The notes under the pieces were generated by a model. The model searched no databases, was not told the DNA's origin, and worked only from the letters and a program-made list of their open reading frames with translations. The position numbers were made by a program, and so were the translations under genes. This document shows positions 39,979 through 49,911 of a stretch of 64,000 bases of DNA, piece by piece (position 1 is the stretch's first letter; each line of letters starts with the position of its first letter). This DNA is from Mesorhizobium sp. (lineage in GTDB: Bacteria; Pseudomonadota; Alphaproteobacteria; Rhizobiales; Rhizobiaceae), in the NCBI GenBank assembly GCA_004017275.1, contig SAKE01000015.1, forward strand, positions 62,001 through 126,000, in the 5' to 3' direction.

Positions 39979-40746
39979 ATGCCGGTCGAAATCGAACAGT
40001 TCATGTGCCGCAGCGACAATTTCGGCGTCCTGGTGCATGATCCCAAAAGCGGCCAGACCGCAATCATCGACGCGCCCGAGGAAGCGCCGATCCTGGCCGC
40101 GCTCAGGCGCACCGGTTGGACGCCGACGGCGATCCTGACCACGCATCACCATGTCGACCACGTCGAGGCCAACCTGGCGCTGAAGGAGCGCTTCAAGCTG
40201 CGCATCGTCGGCCCGGAAGCCGAAAAGGCGAAGATCCCCGGCATCGACGAGACCGTCGAAGACGGCTCGGTTCTCCATCTTGGCGATGAAAAGATCGAAG
40301 TGATCGCCACGCCCGGCCACACCGCCGGCCACGTCTCCTACTACCTGCCCGCGTCGAATGTGGCATTCACCGCCGACACGCTGTTTGCGCTGGGCTGCGG
40401 GCGGCTGTTCGAATGCAAGCCGCCGGTCATGTACGATTCGCTGAAAAAGCTGGCTGCACTTCCGGCTGAGACGGTCATCTATTGCGGCCACGAATACACG
40501 CTCGCCAACGCCCGTTTCGCCCTGACCGTCGACCCGACCAATTCGGCATTGAAGGAGCGTGCTGCCAAGATCGAAAAGCTGCGCGCCGACAACAAGCCGA
40601 CGCTGCCGACGACGATCGGCGAGGAGCTGTCGACCAATCCCTTCCTGCGCTGGCACGATCCGGCGATCCGCAAGCATCTCGGCCTGGAGAAAGCCTCGGA
40701 CGCCGAGGTTTTTGCCGAAATCCGCAAACGCAAGGACAACTTCTAG
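39979..40746 (+). CDS. gloB: hydroxyacylglutathione hydrolase (glyoxalase II)
   Basis: ORF 255 aa; [12 protein letters not shown] metallo-beta-lactamase motif and C-terminal HAGH domain ([15 protein letters not shown]). Confidence 0.95.
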   Translation: MPVEIEQFMCRSDNFGVLVHDPKSGQTAIIDAPEEAPILAALRRTGWTPTAILTTHHHVDHVEANLALKERFKLRIVGPEAEKAKIPGIDETVEDGSVLHLGDEKIEVIATPGHTAGHVSYYLPASNVAFTADTLFALGCGRLFECKPPVMYDSLKKLAALPAETVIYCGHEYTLANARFALTVDPTNSALKERAAKIEKLRADNKPTLPTTIGEELSTNPFLRWHDPAIRKHLGLEKASDAEVFAEIRKRKDNF

Positions 40747-40769
40747 ACCCCGAGGGTATCGTAGGCGCC

Positions 40770-41204
40770 ATGACCAGTTCGGCCGAAATCATCGCGACGC
40801 TCGGCCTGAAACCGCATCCGGAAGGCGGCTGGTACGCAGAGACCTTTCGCGATAGCGCTGGCGGCCCGCGCGGTCATTCGACCGCGATTTACTTCCTGCT
40901 GGAGCAGCATCAGGTTTCGGCCTGGCATCGGGTCAAGGACGCCGCCGAGGTCTGGCATTTCCATGCCGGCGCCCCGCTGGCGCTGACGATGTGGGAAGAA
41001 GACGGCCCAAAGGTTGATCAGGTCATAGAGCAGGTGCTCGGCATCGATCTCGCAGCCGGTGAGCGGCCGCAGATCGTCGTACCGGCAGGCTGGTGGCAGT
41101 CGGCGCGCAGCCTGGGTGAATGGACGCTGGTCGGCTGCACCGTCGCGCCGGGCTTCGAGTTTGCCGCCTTTGAGCTGGCCGAACCCGGCTGGCAACCGAA
41201 ATAA
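40770..41204 (+). CDS. cupin family protein (DUF985)
   Basis: 144 aa from MTSSAEIIATLGLKPHPEGGWYAETFRDSAGGPRGHSTAIYFLLEQHQVSAWHRV. Confidence 0.92.
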   Translation: MTSSAEIIATLGLKPHPEGGWYAETFRDSAGGPRGHSTAIYFLLEQHQVSAWHRVKDAAEVWHFHAGAPLALTMWEEDGPKVDQVIEQVLGIDLAAGERPQIVVPAGWWQSARSLGEWTLVGCTVAPGFEFAAFELAEPGWQPK

Positions 41205-41211
41205 CCCTGAC

Positions 41212-41892
41212 TCAATAAGAACCCAAATTTAGCAAGAACCCAAGGGCAATCGCGAGTTGGGCGGCGTAGTACAGCGTCCAGACCGCGAAACGCATCCAGA
41301 CGCGATGCGGCGAGATGGCGGCCACCAGGAATTTTTCCGCCGCCAGCAGCCCGTCCGATGCCATGAACAACAGTGCGCCGCCGACAATCGAGACGCTGCC
41401 TGTCGTCAGCGCCGAAACGCCCATCGCCAGGATCGCAGCGGTATAGACGGTGATCGGAACGCGCAGGCTTGGGCCGACGCGCCGCCACAGCGCCACCAGC
41501 ATGACGAGTGCAAAGACGGCCATTGCGAGCGCAATCGCTCCGCGCCACGATTCAGCGCCGAGCACTCCCAGTCCGCTACCGCTGCGCAGGAACAGCGCGA
41601 CATAGACGATGTGCGCGATGAGAAAACTGGCCAGCCCGCCGAGAAAGGCCTTTTCGCCGTCGCGCGACAGGAAGGCGTCGCCAACGGCGCTGAACGCAAG
41701 GGCTGCGACCAGCAACTGCGGACCGCCTTGCAGTGCCGCCAGCACGGCAAGCAGCGCCACGGCGAGCGTCTTTGCCGCCGAGCGGGCAAGCGTCGGCGGC
41801 ATGCCTAATGTGAACGCATAGATCACCGCCGCCACCAACGAAAAGATCAGCGTCGCATTGGCGTTGGAGTCGATGCCGCCTGGAAACGGCAT
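41212..41892 (-). CDS. YhhN/TMEM86-family (lysoplasmalogenase-like) membrane protein
   Basis: 226 aa from MPFPGGIDSNANATLIFSLVAAVIYAF; multi-TM, AALAFSAVGDAFLSRDGEKAFLGGLASFLIAHIVYVALF. Confidence 0.88.
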   Translation of the reverse strand: MPFPGGIDSNANATLIFSLVAAVIYAFTLGMPPTLARSAAKTLAVALLAVLAALQGGPQLLVAALAFSAVGDAFLSRDGEKAFLGGLASFLIAHIVYVALFLRSGSGLGVLGAESWRGAIALAMAVFALVMLVALWRRVGPSLRVPITVYTAAILAMGVSALTTGSVSIVGGALLFMASDGLLAAEKFLVAAISPHRVWMRFAVWTLYYAAQLAIALGFLLNLGSY

Positions 41893-41894
41893 CG

Positions 41895-42830
41895 TCACGC
41901 CCGGGCTCCGCCTTCGGATGCCCGGGCTCCGCTTTCGGATGCCCCGGCTCCGCTTTCGGTCGCGGACGGCTTGCGCAGGAACAGTGACTTTGCCGCCAGC
42001 GCCGCACCGCCGGTGATCAGCACGCAGGCGGCGAGGATGCGCAGCGACGGCTCGGCGACGCCGGCCGCGATCAGCACCAGCGTCGACAACAGCGGCGCGG
42101 CGTAGCTTGCGGCACCCAGCACCTGGATGTTGCCGCGCTTGACGCCGATGTCCCAGGCATAGAAGGCGGCCCCGACCGGCATCAGGCCGAGGCCGAGCAC
42201 GGCCAGCCACTGGCTGACGCCGTCAGGCAAAACCGTTTCCTCCAGCGCCAAATGGCAGGCGAGCGACAGCACCGCAGTGGCGGCGCAGAACCAGGTGACG
42301 ATGCTGGTCGGCACCGACGGGAAGCGCCGCGACAACAGCGAATAGGATGACCACAGCAAGGCGCAAACGGCGGCCATGGCATAGCCGAAGGTGTAGCGAG
42401 CGTCGAAGGCCAGCCCGCCGCCCTTGGTGACGATCAGCACCGTGCCGGCAAGGCCGAGCAGCGCGCCGACGACATGGTTCCAGGCCAGCCGCTCACCCGG
42501 CATCAGCGCCGAACCGAGCACGATCAGCAGTGGCCACAGATAGGCGATCAGGCTCGCTTCCACCGCCGGCGCGTTGCGCAGCGCGGTGAAGTAGAAGAAG
42601 TGGTAGCCGAACAGGCCGGCAATGCCGATCAGCCAAACTTGCGGCGGTATCTTCTGGCTTTTGTCGGGTGCCGGCATGAACAGCCGCGCAACGACCCCTA
42701 CCCCGGTGCCGATCGAGAAGGTGATTGCCGACAAAAGGAACGGCGGCACCTGGCCTGATGCATCGGTGAGCAGCGCCAGCAGCGCCCACATGGCGACCGC
42801 CGAAAACCCGATCAGTGTTGCGCGCGCCAT
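41895..42830 (-). CDS. EamA/YddG-like aromatic amino-acid exporter (DMT superfamily)
   Basis: ORF 311 aa; ~10 TM, MARATLIGFSAVAMWALLALLTDASGQVPPFLLSAITF. Confidence 0.9.
   Translation of the reverse strand: MARATLIGFSAVAMWALLALLTDASGQVPPFLLSAITFSIGTGVGVVARLFMPAPDKSQKIPPQVWLIGIAGLFGYHFFYFTALRNAPAVEASLIAYLWPLLIVLGSALMPGERLAWNHVVGALLGLAGTVLIVTKGGGLAFDARYTFGYAMAAVCALLWSSYSLLSRRFPSVPTSIVTWFCAATAVLSLACHLALEETVLPDGVSQWLAVLGLGLMPVGAAFYAWDIGVKRGNIQVLGAASYAAPLLSTLVLIAAGVAEPSLRILAACVLITGGAALAAKSLFLRKPSATESGAGASESGARASEGGARA
41899..41961. repeat. 3 x 21-bp tandem repeat in the 3' end of the YddG-like gene
   Basis: gcccgggctccgccttcggat / gcccgggctccgctttcggat / gccccggctccgctttcggtc; encodes 7-aa C-terminal repeats (ESGAGAS ESGARAS EGGARA). 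Confidence 0.9.
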
Positions 42831-42862
42831 TCTGTCTCCATGGTGCGCGTGTGGCGCCTCGC

Positions 42863-43651
42863 CTATTGTACCGCTTCGAAACGCCCGGCACTGATGGTCA
42901 AGGTGCCGATCTGCGTGCCCACCGTGGCACGGATCGGCGCATATACGCCGGTTTGGCCGAGTGGTGCAAACGTCACCATCATGCGGCTTTTGTTCTTGAG
43001 ATAGTTGAGCGCCTTGCGCCCCTTTCGATAGCCTGCCACCGGCTCGAATCCCATCCGGCAGGTGACCGTATCGCCCTTGTAGCCCGGCACCGAGATCGTG
43101 CCTTTCGACGCGTAGGTCAGTGTCAGGTCGGCGCGCATCTCGCCGTCATAGAACTTCACGGTGCGGCCGCAGACCTGGTCGAGACTGTCGGCATGGATGA
43201 CGGTGGCGGCCATCGGATCGAGCACCGAGGCTAGGTCACCGGCGCTGATCGGCACCCAGCTGTTGGGGTCTCGTTTGCCCGGCGCCGGAATGACCTGCGT
43301 CGAGGCGACCGTGCCGTTGGCAAAGCGGATATCGACCACCGATGCCTTCTTGCCGGAGGTGTAATCGGCACGGAATGCCTGCGGCACCATCTTCTTGCCC
43401 GCAATCGTGCCTTTGGAAGAGACAGTGCCACGCGTGTCGTCGAACAGCTTGGCCAGACCCGCCGCTGTGACGCTGCCTTCGATCGCATAGGCGCCGTTCT
43501 CGTAGCGGCTTGAAAACGTTGATTTTGCTATCGAAAGACCAAGGAACGAGACCGTGTACTCGCCCTTGAACGACTGCGGCGAGGCAGCTGTGGCGGCGGA
43601 CGGCAAGGCAATGGCAAGCATGGCGACAACGGCATGAGACGAACGGAGCAT
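42863..43651 (-). CDS. DUF3108 domain-containing protein
   Basis: From MLRSSHAVVAMLAIALPSAATAASPQSFKGEYTVSFLGLSIAKSTFSSRYENGAY (signal peptide plus DUF3108-like). Confidence 0.85.
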   Translation of the reverse strand: MLRSSHAVVAMLAIALPSAATAASPQSFKGEYTVSFLGLSIAKSTFSSRYENGAYAIEGSVTAAGLAKLFDDTRGTVSSKGTIAGKKMVPQAFRADYTSGKKASVVDIRFANGTVASTQVIPAPGKRDPNSWVPISAGDLASVLDPMAATVIHADSLDQVCGRTVKFYDGEMRADLTLTYASKGTISVPGYKGDTVTCRMGFEPVAGYRKGRKALNYLKNKSRMMVTFAPLGQTGVYAPIRATVGTQIGTLTISAGRFEAVQ

Positions 43652-43925
43652 GACGGGATCGGGTCCTTGATTTTCGGCCGGAGGCGGGCGACTCCAGTCT
43701 GGCATGTCCCTATGAGACCGCTTATAGGATGAATTCCGGCCTTAATATGAAAATGCCGGGTGCGCCGGTGGGCAATGCAGGAGCTGGGCAAGCCGGAGCT
43801 TGACGCCTCGGCGAAATGCAACTATGGAACGCCAACTTTTTCCATAAGGCCGCCTGACCAGAACCGCGCGCCACCCGGCGTGGGCACAAAGGTTTGGCAG
43901 ACCCCGAGAACTGAAGGTTAGAACC

Positions 43926-44222
43926 ATGTCCCGCACCTGCGAACTCACTGCCAAGGCAGTCATGTCCGGCAACAATGTGAGCCACGCCAACAACAAGACC
44001 AAGCGTCGCTTCCTGCCGAACCTCGTCAATGTGACGCTGATTTCGGAAGCGCTGAACCAGAATGTGCGCCTGCGCATCTCGGCCAACGCGCTGCGTTCGG
44101 TCGAACATCGCGGCGGCCTCGACGCCTTCCTGGCCAAGGCCGACGTCAAGGAATTGTCGCAGCGCGCGCGTCTGCTGAAGAAGCAGATCGCCAAGAAGGT
44201 CGCCGAACAGGCTGCCGCTTAA
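43926..44222 (+). CDS. rpmB: 50S ribosomal protein L28
   Basis: ORF 98 aa; [33 protein letters not shown]. Confidence 0.97.
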   Translation: MSRTCELTAKAVMSGNNVSHANNKTKRRFLPNLVNVTLISEALNQNVRLRISANALRSVEHRGGLDAFLAKADVKELSQRARLLKKQIAKKVAEQAAA

Positions 44223-44233
44223 CCTCGTTCAAA

Positions 44234-44271
44234 GGCGGGGGACGACCGCCCTGGCCAACTTCTTGTTGGCC
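44234..44271 (+). terminator. two tandem hairpins after rpmB
   Basis: GGCGG...CCGCC then GGCCAAC-TTCTT-GTTGGCC; no U-tract. Confidence 0.5.
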
Positions 44272-44356
44272 TAGGCATCGGATCGAAGCTGCAAGGTTTT
44301 GGCAATCCGGTGCTCAAATACGAAGCGAGCGTGATCCGGTTTCGGTAGGCGCTCCG

Positions 44357-44385
44357 CTGGTTCCATTACCCAGGATAAAAAAATG
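44357..44385 (+). ncRNA. preQ1-I-type riboswitch overlapping the start codon
   Basis: CTGGTTCCATTACCCAGGATAAAAAAATG; P1 CTGG/CCAG, conserved GGTTC and ACCC, A-rich tail GATAAAAAAA, P2 CAT(T):(A)ATG; directly upstream of a DUF165/YhhQ queuosine-precursor transporter. Confidence 0.85.
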
Positions 44386-45063
44386 ACTTCCTTCTCCCGA
44401 TATTTGCCATTCGTGGCCGCCATGGCGCTTGTCGTCGTAGCATCGAACATTCTCGTGCAGTTCCCGATGCAGGGCCAGATCGGCGGCCTGTCGCTGGCCG
44501 ACCTTTTGACCTGGGGCGCCTTCACCTACCCCTTCTCCTTCCTGGTCACCGACCTCGCCAACCGCCGCTACGGGCCTGCTGTGGCGCGCCGGATCGTCTT
44601 TGTCGGCTTCATGACAGCGGTGGTCTGCTCGATCCTCGTCCCGCCCTTCCTGTTCCGCCACGGCCTGATCGAATTTGAGACCGCCGCCGACCGGCTGGTG
44701 CGCATCGCGGCGGCGTCAGGCGCGGCGTTCCTTGCCGCGCAACTGCTGGATGTCACCGTGTTCAACCGGCTGCGCCAGCAGAGCTGGTGGCGGGCGCCGA
44801 TCGTCGGCACGCTGGTCGGATCGGTATTCGACACCGCCGTGTTCTTCACCGTCGCGTTCTCGGCTGCCTTTGCCTTCGCTGGTCCGAATGACAGCTTTGC
44901 GCTGGAAACCGCACCGCTGATGGGCGTGTTCCATATCGACGCCATGCGTTGGATTTCATGGGCGCTTGGCGATCTCTCGGTGAAACTGGTCATCGCCGTG
45001 GTGGCATTGATCCCCTACCGGCTGCTCGCCACCCGCTGGAGCCAGCCGGCGATCGCTGCTTAA
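44383..45063 (+). CDS. queuosine precursor transporter (YhhQ/DUF165 family)
   Basis: ORF 226 aa; multi-TM, ASNILVQFPMQGQIGGLSLADLLTWGAFTYPFSFLVTDLANRRYGP typical of the family. Confidence 0.93.
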   Translation: MTSFSRYLPFVAAMALVVVASNILVQFPMQGQIGGLSLADLLTWGAFTYPFSFLVTDLANRRYGPAVARRIVFVGFMTAVVCSILVPPFLFRHGLIEFETAADRLVRIAAASGAAFLAAQLLDVTVFNRLRQQSWWRAPIVGTLVGSVFDTAVFFTVAFSAAFAFAGPNDSFALETAPLMGVFHIDAMRWISWALGDLSVKLVIAVVALIPYRLLATRWSQPAIAA

Positions 45064-45131
45064 ACCATGATCCCGAACCGAAGGTCCGCGTTTGCGAAAC
45101 TTGGGACCCGGTCTTCGGAAAAGATCATGGT
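45064..45131. repeat. dispersed palindromic element, copy C
   Basis: ACCATGATC...GATCATGGT perfect 9-bp arms; inner CCGAA...TTCGG; followed by AGAGCATGATTCC. Confidence 0.75.
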
Positions 45132-45143
45132 CGGACCAAGAGC

Positions 45144-45824
45144 ATGATTCCCTGGGTCCAGCTCGATTCGGCGAAGACCCCGGATGGCGCGCAGGAACTT
45201 CGCCTCAAGCGGCGCGGGTCAGAATTCTCGATCATGCTCGGCAGCAACGAGCTGATGAACAGCCGCCTCAGCGGCTCCGAGGAAGCTCTGGCGAGACTGT
45301 CGTGCGAGCGGATCGCCGACCGGCGGGAGCCAAGAATTCTGATCGGCGGGCTTGGCATGGGTTTTACGCTGCGCGCCGCTTTGGCCGGACTCGGCAAGGA
45401 TGCCGGCGTCGTTGTGGCGGAGCTGGTGCCGGCGGTCGTCGCATGGGCGCGCGGCCCGATGGCCGAGGTCTTTGGCGGCTCTCTCGACGATCCGCGCGTC
45501 ACCATCCAGGAGACCGATGTCGGGCAGCTGATATGGTCGCGGCCCACAGCCTGGGACGCCATCCTGCTTGATGTCGACAACGGCCCGGAAGGCATCGTCC
45601 ACAAATCCAACGACGCGCTCTACAGCCTGCAGGGCCTCGCAGCCGCACGCAGCGCACTGAAACCCGGCGGCGTGCTGGCGGTGTGGTCGCAAGGCCCCGA
45701 CAGCGGCTTCGCGCGACGGCTGAAGCAGGCAGGTTTTTCGGTCGAGGAGGTCAACACGCGCGCCAACGGCAAACGTGGCGCGCGCCATGTCATCTGGATC
45801 GCCGCCAACGGCTCACGATCCTGA
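45144..45824 (+). CDS. spermidine synthase-like methyltransferase-fold protein
   Basis: 226 aa from MIPWVQLDSAKTPDGAQELRLKRRGSEFSIMLGSNELMNSRLSGSEEALARLSCERIADR; ILIGGLGMGFTLRAAL. Confidence 0.88.
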   Translation: MIPWVQLDSAKTPDGAQELRLKRRGSEFSIMLGSNELMNSRLSGSEEALARLSCERIADRREPRILIGGLGMGFTLRAALAGLGKDAGVVVAELVPAVVAWARGPMAEVFGGSLDDPRVTIQETDVGQLIWSRPTAWDAILLDVDNGPEGIVHKSNDALYSLQGLAAARSALKPGGVLAVWSQGPDSGFARRLKQAGFSVEEVNTRANGKRGARHVIWIAANGSRS

Positions 45825-46301
45825 CTTCTGAAGATCCGCGGCAAGGGCTTCCAACAGCCCACGGGTTCCCTCTTCTCGACCCTTGGCGGAATCGACACTG
45901 TCGAAAAAGGCGCCCTGCTCGGTGTAGGTCAGCCTCGTGCCATCGCCTGAAGGCATCAGCTCGACAGTAGTAAGGGATGCCGACATCGGCTGCGGCCCGA
46001 TCGCCATCCGGTAGGAAAACACGATGCGTTGGCCGGGAACGATGTCCTGAAACTGCGCGTCGAGTCTGATCTCCGGACCGCCAGCATAGCTGAATCGCGA
46101 CACTTCGCCACCGCCGACGCGGAAGTCGAAGCTGAATTCAGCGATGGCAAAACCATCGCCTTCGATCCGCCAGCGCCGCACGGTCGCCTTATCGGCGAAG
46201 GCATGGAACACACGGGTTGGCGATTGCGGATAGGTCCGCTCGATGGTGAATGTGGAGTGGATGACGGAATGCTCATCTTTGACGGAGGCGGTCTGGTTCA
46301 T
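45813..46301 (-). CDS. SRPBCC/AHSA1-family protein
   Basis: ORF 162 aa; FTIERTYPQSPTRVFHAFADKATVRRWRIEGDGFAIAEFSFDFRVGGGEVSRF. Confidence 0.9.
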   Translation of the reverse strand: MNQTASVKDEHSVIHSTFTIERTYPQSPTRVFHAFADKATVRRWRIEGDGFAIAEFSFDFRVGGGEVSRFSYAGGPEIRLDAQFQDIVPGQRIVFSYRMAIGPQPMSASLTTVELMPSGDGTRLTYTEQGAFFDSVDSAKGREEGTRGLLEALAADLQKSGS

Positions 46302-46666
46302 GGTTGTTCGTCCTTTTCCTGGTCCTGACTCTTCTTGGGGGATTGATCCGCCTCCGCCAGGATTTGGCCGAGACGGTCGAGGTGGCGTTCCGCAGGTATG
46401 CGGCGTTCGGTGATCCAGTCGGCGAGCGGGGTAAGCCCGCCCGGTTCGATCCGGCAGGTACGCACCCGTCCGATCTTTTCGCTGCGGATCAGCCCGCAGG
46501 CCTCCAGCGCCTGCAGATGTTGCAGAACTGCCGCGAACGTCATGCCGAAAGGCTCCGCCAGCTGGCTGACGGTGGCCGGTCCATGGCTCAACCTTTCCAG
46601 TATCTGCCGGCGTGTCGGCTCGACAAGAGCGCGAAGGATGCTGTCGACCTCGGAATAGTTAAGCAT
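46298..46666 (-). CDS. ArsR-family transcriptional regulator
   Basis: From MLNYSEVDSILRALVEPTRRQILERLSHGPATVSQLAEPFGMTFAAVLQHLQALEACGLI; overlaps the downstream SRPBCC gene by 4 bp. Confidence 0.92.
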   Translation of the reverse strand: MLNYSEVDSILRALVEPTRRQILERLSHGPATVSQLAEPFGMTFAAVLQHLQALEACGLIRSEKIGRVRTCRIEPGGLTPLADWITERRIPAERHLDRLGQILAEADQSPKKSQDQEKDEQP

Positions 46667-46745
46667 GACCTTGACTATTACGGGGTTGGCGTCAATTGTC
46701 AAGTCTGGACTAAAGTGTTTTGGCTCGAGTTAATCGAGTGATGAA

Positions 46746-46905
46746 CACTCCGTCGAGCTTCGCTCGCCACCTCTCCCCCGATCGACGGGTAGAGGAAGGG
46801 CGTTTCCCCATCGACGGCTAGAGGAAGGACATGCGTTCGCCAAACCAGACTCCTTCCTCTCCCTCCGGAGGGGGAGAGGTGGCGCTGCGAAGCAGCGACG
46901 GAGTG
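46746..46905. repeat. long intergenic inverted repeat (~34-36-bp arms)
   Basis: CACTCCGTCGAGCTTCGCTCGCCACCTCTCCCCC (46746-46779) versus GGGGGAGAGGTGGCGCTGCGAAGCAGCGACGGAGTG (46870-46905), with internal repeats of 'cgacgg(g)tagaggaagg'. Confidence 0.85.
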
Positions 46906-46976
46906 GGGAAGGCGTCCGATCGAATCGAACACGCCGTTGAAAGCCCTCAACTTCGGGTTCGCAGTTGGAGCGTCGC

Positions 46977-48005
46977 TCAATCCTGGTGCAGGATGAATTC
47001 CAGATAGAGGTTGCGCTGCAGGATCGAGTGGTTGTCGTCGGAGATCAGCGACACCATCAGCGCGCCGTCATTGCGGGTCCAGACGTCGAGCCCTTCCATA
47101 TTGTCGATCTGATAGCCCATGTCGGCCTCCAGCAGCACCGGCCCGTCGGCGACGGCACCCTTTTCGACGCTCTCGCCATAGATGCGCCGCAGCCGCATCT
47201 TGACGCCGCTGGCCATCGAAAAACTGCGCTCCAGAAGCAGCAGGTCGCCATCCGGCAGGAAGGCACCGTCGGTTATGTCGAAATCGCCATTGCGCTTGAC
47301 GGTGAAGACGCCCTTGTGCGGCCCTTCGATGATGGCGGCATAGATGTTGCCGGCCTTGTCGAGGCTCTTCTCGGAGACCACCACCAGCCCGCCCTGATGC
47401 TGGCCGTTGGCATTGGCGTGGGTAACGGTCTCGAAGCCGCGATTCTGGCGCAGTTCCCGGGCCGGCACCAGGAAATCCAGCTGCTTGAACGGAGCCTTCA
47501 TGTCGGCAGGGTCGATTTTGAACTGGGCGACATGGTGATCGCGCTCGAAGCCGACCGTGGCGACGCTGTCCTTGACCGCAAGGCCTTCGGCGTCGACCTC
47601 CCACTTCTCCTCGATCGCCCGCCCCGTTTCGTTGACCATCTGCTGCATGCGGAAATTCTGGATGCCGGACGGCCGGCTGTCGGCGTCGCGGACCACTGTT
47701 CCGAAGAACCAGAAGCCGGTGTCGGCAACGCCGATGAAATCGCTGCCGGCTTTCAGGAAACGGAAGGCCGACAGCGCGCCGAAATCGCGCGTCGGCGAGG
47801 TCATCTCCAGCCCGCCGACGAATTCGAGCGGGCCGAACTGCTTGTCGGCATGGCTAATATGGAATTCGGCAATCGGGCGGGCCGAGACTTCGACCGGTTC
47901 GACCGCGCTTGAGCCAGCCGAACCGGCTGCCGCCGAAGCCACGCCGGAAAGCAGAGCGATGGCGGCGAAAAGCGTCTGCCGTAAGCCGCCGCGCTTGGAT
48001 TTCAT
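46977..48005 (-). CDS. esterase-like activity of phytase family protein
   Basis: ORF 342 aa with signal peptide; [46 protein letters not shown] ... [14 protein letters not shown]. Confidence 0.85.
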   Translation of the reverse strand: MKSKRGGLRQTLFAAIALLSGVASAAAGSAGSSAVEPVEVSARPIAEFHISHADKQFGPLEFVGGLEMTSPTRDFGALSAFRFLKAGSDFIGVADTGFWFFGTVVRDADSRPSGIQNFRMQQMVNETGRAIEEKWEVDAEGLAVKDSVATVGFERDHHVAQFKIDPADMKAPFKQLDFLVPARELRQNRGFETVTHANANGQHQGGLVVVSEKSLDKAGNIYAAIIEGPHKGVFTVKRNGDFDITDGAFLPDGDLLLLERSFSMASGVKMRLRRIYGESVEKGAVADGPVLLEADMGYQIDNMEGLDVWTRNDGALMVSLISDDNHSILQRNLYLEFILHQD

Positions 48006-49900
48006 CCGGCGCGCCGCATGCCGCCGCGCCGCGTGTCCTTCGCGCTCTCCTCGGCGAACAGCGAAGCCAGTTGCTCGGTCATGGCGCCGGCCAGTTCCTC
48101 GGCATCGACGATGGTGACGGCACGGCGATAATAGCGCGTGACGTCATGGCCGATGCCGATGGCCAGCAGTTCCACCGGCGAACGCGTCTCGATCAGTTCG
48201 ATGACGGCGCGCAGATGGCGCTCGAGATAGTTGCCCGGATTGACCGACAGCGTCGAATCGTCGACCGGCGCACCGTCCGAGATCATCATCAGGATCTTGC
48301 GCTGCTCCGGCCGGGCGATCAGGCGGTTATGCGCCCACAGCAGGGCCTCGCCGTCAATGTTTTCCTTGAGCAGCCCTTCGCGCATCATCAGGCCGAGATT
48401 GCGCCGTGCCCGCCGCCACGGATGGTCGGCGGATTTGTAGATGATGTGGCGCAAATCGTTGAGCCGGCCGGGGTTCGGCGGCTTGCCGTCCTTCAGCCAC
48501 TTCTCGCGCGCCTGCCCGCCTTTCCAGGCTCGTGTCGTGAAGCCGAGGATCTCGACCGAGACGCCGCAACGCTCCAGCGTGCGTGCCAGGATGTCGGCGC
48601 AGGTGGCGGCAACCGTGATCGGCCGGCCGCGCATCGAGCCGGAATTGTCGAGCACCAGCGTCACCACCGTGTCACGGAATTTGGTGTCGCGCTCCTGCTT
48701 GAAGGACAGCGGCTGCATTGGGTCGATGACGACCCGAACCAGCCGTGCCGGGTCAAGGTAACCCTCTTCCAGATCGAAATCCCAGGAGCGGTTCTGCTGC
48801 GCCATCAGCCGGCGCTGCAGCCGGTTGGCGAGCCGGCCGACGACGCCGGACAGATTGGCAAGCTGCTTGTCGAGAAAGGCGCGTAACCGGTCGAGTTCTT
48901 CCTCCTCGCACAGCTCCTCGGCCCCGACGGTCTCGTCGAAAGCGGTGGTGAAGACCTTGTAGTCGATTTCCTTCGGCAGGTTGGTGAAGGGATTGTCGTT
49001 GCGGCGCGCCTCGCCGGGTGTCTCGGCGTCCGCATCGTCATCGTCGGAGAGGTCGTCGGCGGTAGCGTCGGAGGCTTCCGTCTCGGCCGACTGCTCGTCA
49101 TCGGCCGAAGCCTCGGCATCCTCGGACTGCGACTGCTCGGAGCCGGAATCCTCTTCGCCGCCCTCCTCGCTCTGTTCCTCGCCTTGCGGCTGGTTGTCGT
49201 CATTGTCCTCGGAGTCTTCCGTCTCCTGATCGTCGCCGAGTTCCTCGGCCATCTCCATGGAGGCGAGCATCTCGCGCACGACGCGGGCGAAGGCCTGCTG
49301 GTCGCCGAGCTTTGCCGAAAGTCCGTCGAGATCGGCCTTGGCCTTTTCCTCGACCCAAGGCCGCCAGAGTTCGACCAGCCGCTCACCGCTCTTCGGGATC
49401 GGCCGGCCGGTCAGCTTCTCGCGCACCATCAGCGCCAGCGCTTCTTCGATCGGCGCGTCCGCCTTGTCCTTGATGTCGACAAGGTTGGCCTTGGCGTATT
49501 TGTCCTCCAGCATCGAGCCGATATTGTCGGCGACGCCTTGCATGGCGCGGGAGCCGATCGCCTCGACACGGGCCTGCTCGACCGCGTCATAAATGGCGCG
49601 GGCCGCCTTGCCTTCCGGCGCCAGCTTGGTGTGGATGCGCACATCGTGGCAAGCGCGCTTCAGCGCCATGGAATCGCCGAGGCCGCGGGTAATCGCGATA
49701 TCAGTCTTCGACGCTTTCTTCGGCAGTTCTGGCAAACGCGCACGGCTGCCGGCGAGTGCCGGCCTGTCCTTGGCGAAACCGACTTCCAGTTCCTTGTCGC
49801 CGGCAATGGCACGCATGCAGACCGTGACGGCGCGCTTGAAGCTGTCGGCTTCAGACCCCGTCTTCGACTTGTTGCGCGTGTTGTCGCCCGGACCCGCCAT
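48002..49900 (-). CDS. cobT: cobaltochelatase subunit CobT
   Basis: ORF 632 aa; acidic Glu/Ser/Asp-rich linker and C-terminal vWA domain ([36 protein letters not shown]). Confidence 0.96.
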   Translation of the reverse strand: MAGPGDNTRNKSKTGSEADSFKRAVTVCMRAIAGDKELEVGFAKDRPALAGSRARLPELPKKASKTDIAITRGLGDSMALKRACHDVRIHTKLAPEGKAARAIYDAVEQARVEAIGSRAMQGVADNIGSMLEDKYAKANLVDIKDKADAPIEEALALMVREKLTGRPIPKSGERLVELWRPWVEEKAKADLDGLSAKLGDQQAFARVVREMLASMEMAEELGDDQETEDSEDNDDNQPQGEEQSEEGGEEDSGSEQSQSEDAEASADDEQSAETEASDATADDLSDDDDADAETPGEARRNDNPFTNLPKEIDYKVFTTAFDETVGAEELCEEEELDRLRAFLDKQLANLSGVVGRLANRLQRRLMAQQNRSWDFDLEEGYLDPARLVRVVIDPMQPLSFKQERDTKFRDTVVTLVLDNSGSMRGRPITVAATCADILARTLERCGVSVEILGFTTRAWKGGQAREKWLKDGKPPNPGRLNDLRHIIYKSADHPWRRARRNLGLMMREGLLKENIDGEALLWAHNRLIARPEQRKILMMISDGAPVDDSTLSVNPGNYLERHLRAVIELIETRSPVELLAIGIGHDVTRYYRRAVTIVDAEELAGAMTEQLASLFAEESAKDTRRGGMRRAG

Positions 49901-49911
49901 CGAGACTCTGC

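Noticed and set aside
48980-49200. Acidic low-complexity run (Glu/Asp/Ser) in cobT
   Set aside because: Typical linker of CobT proteins; not unusual.
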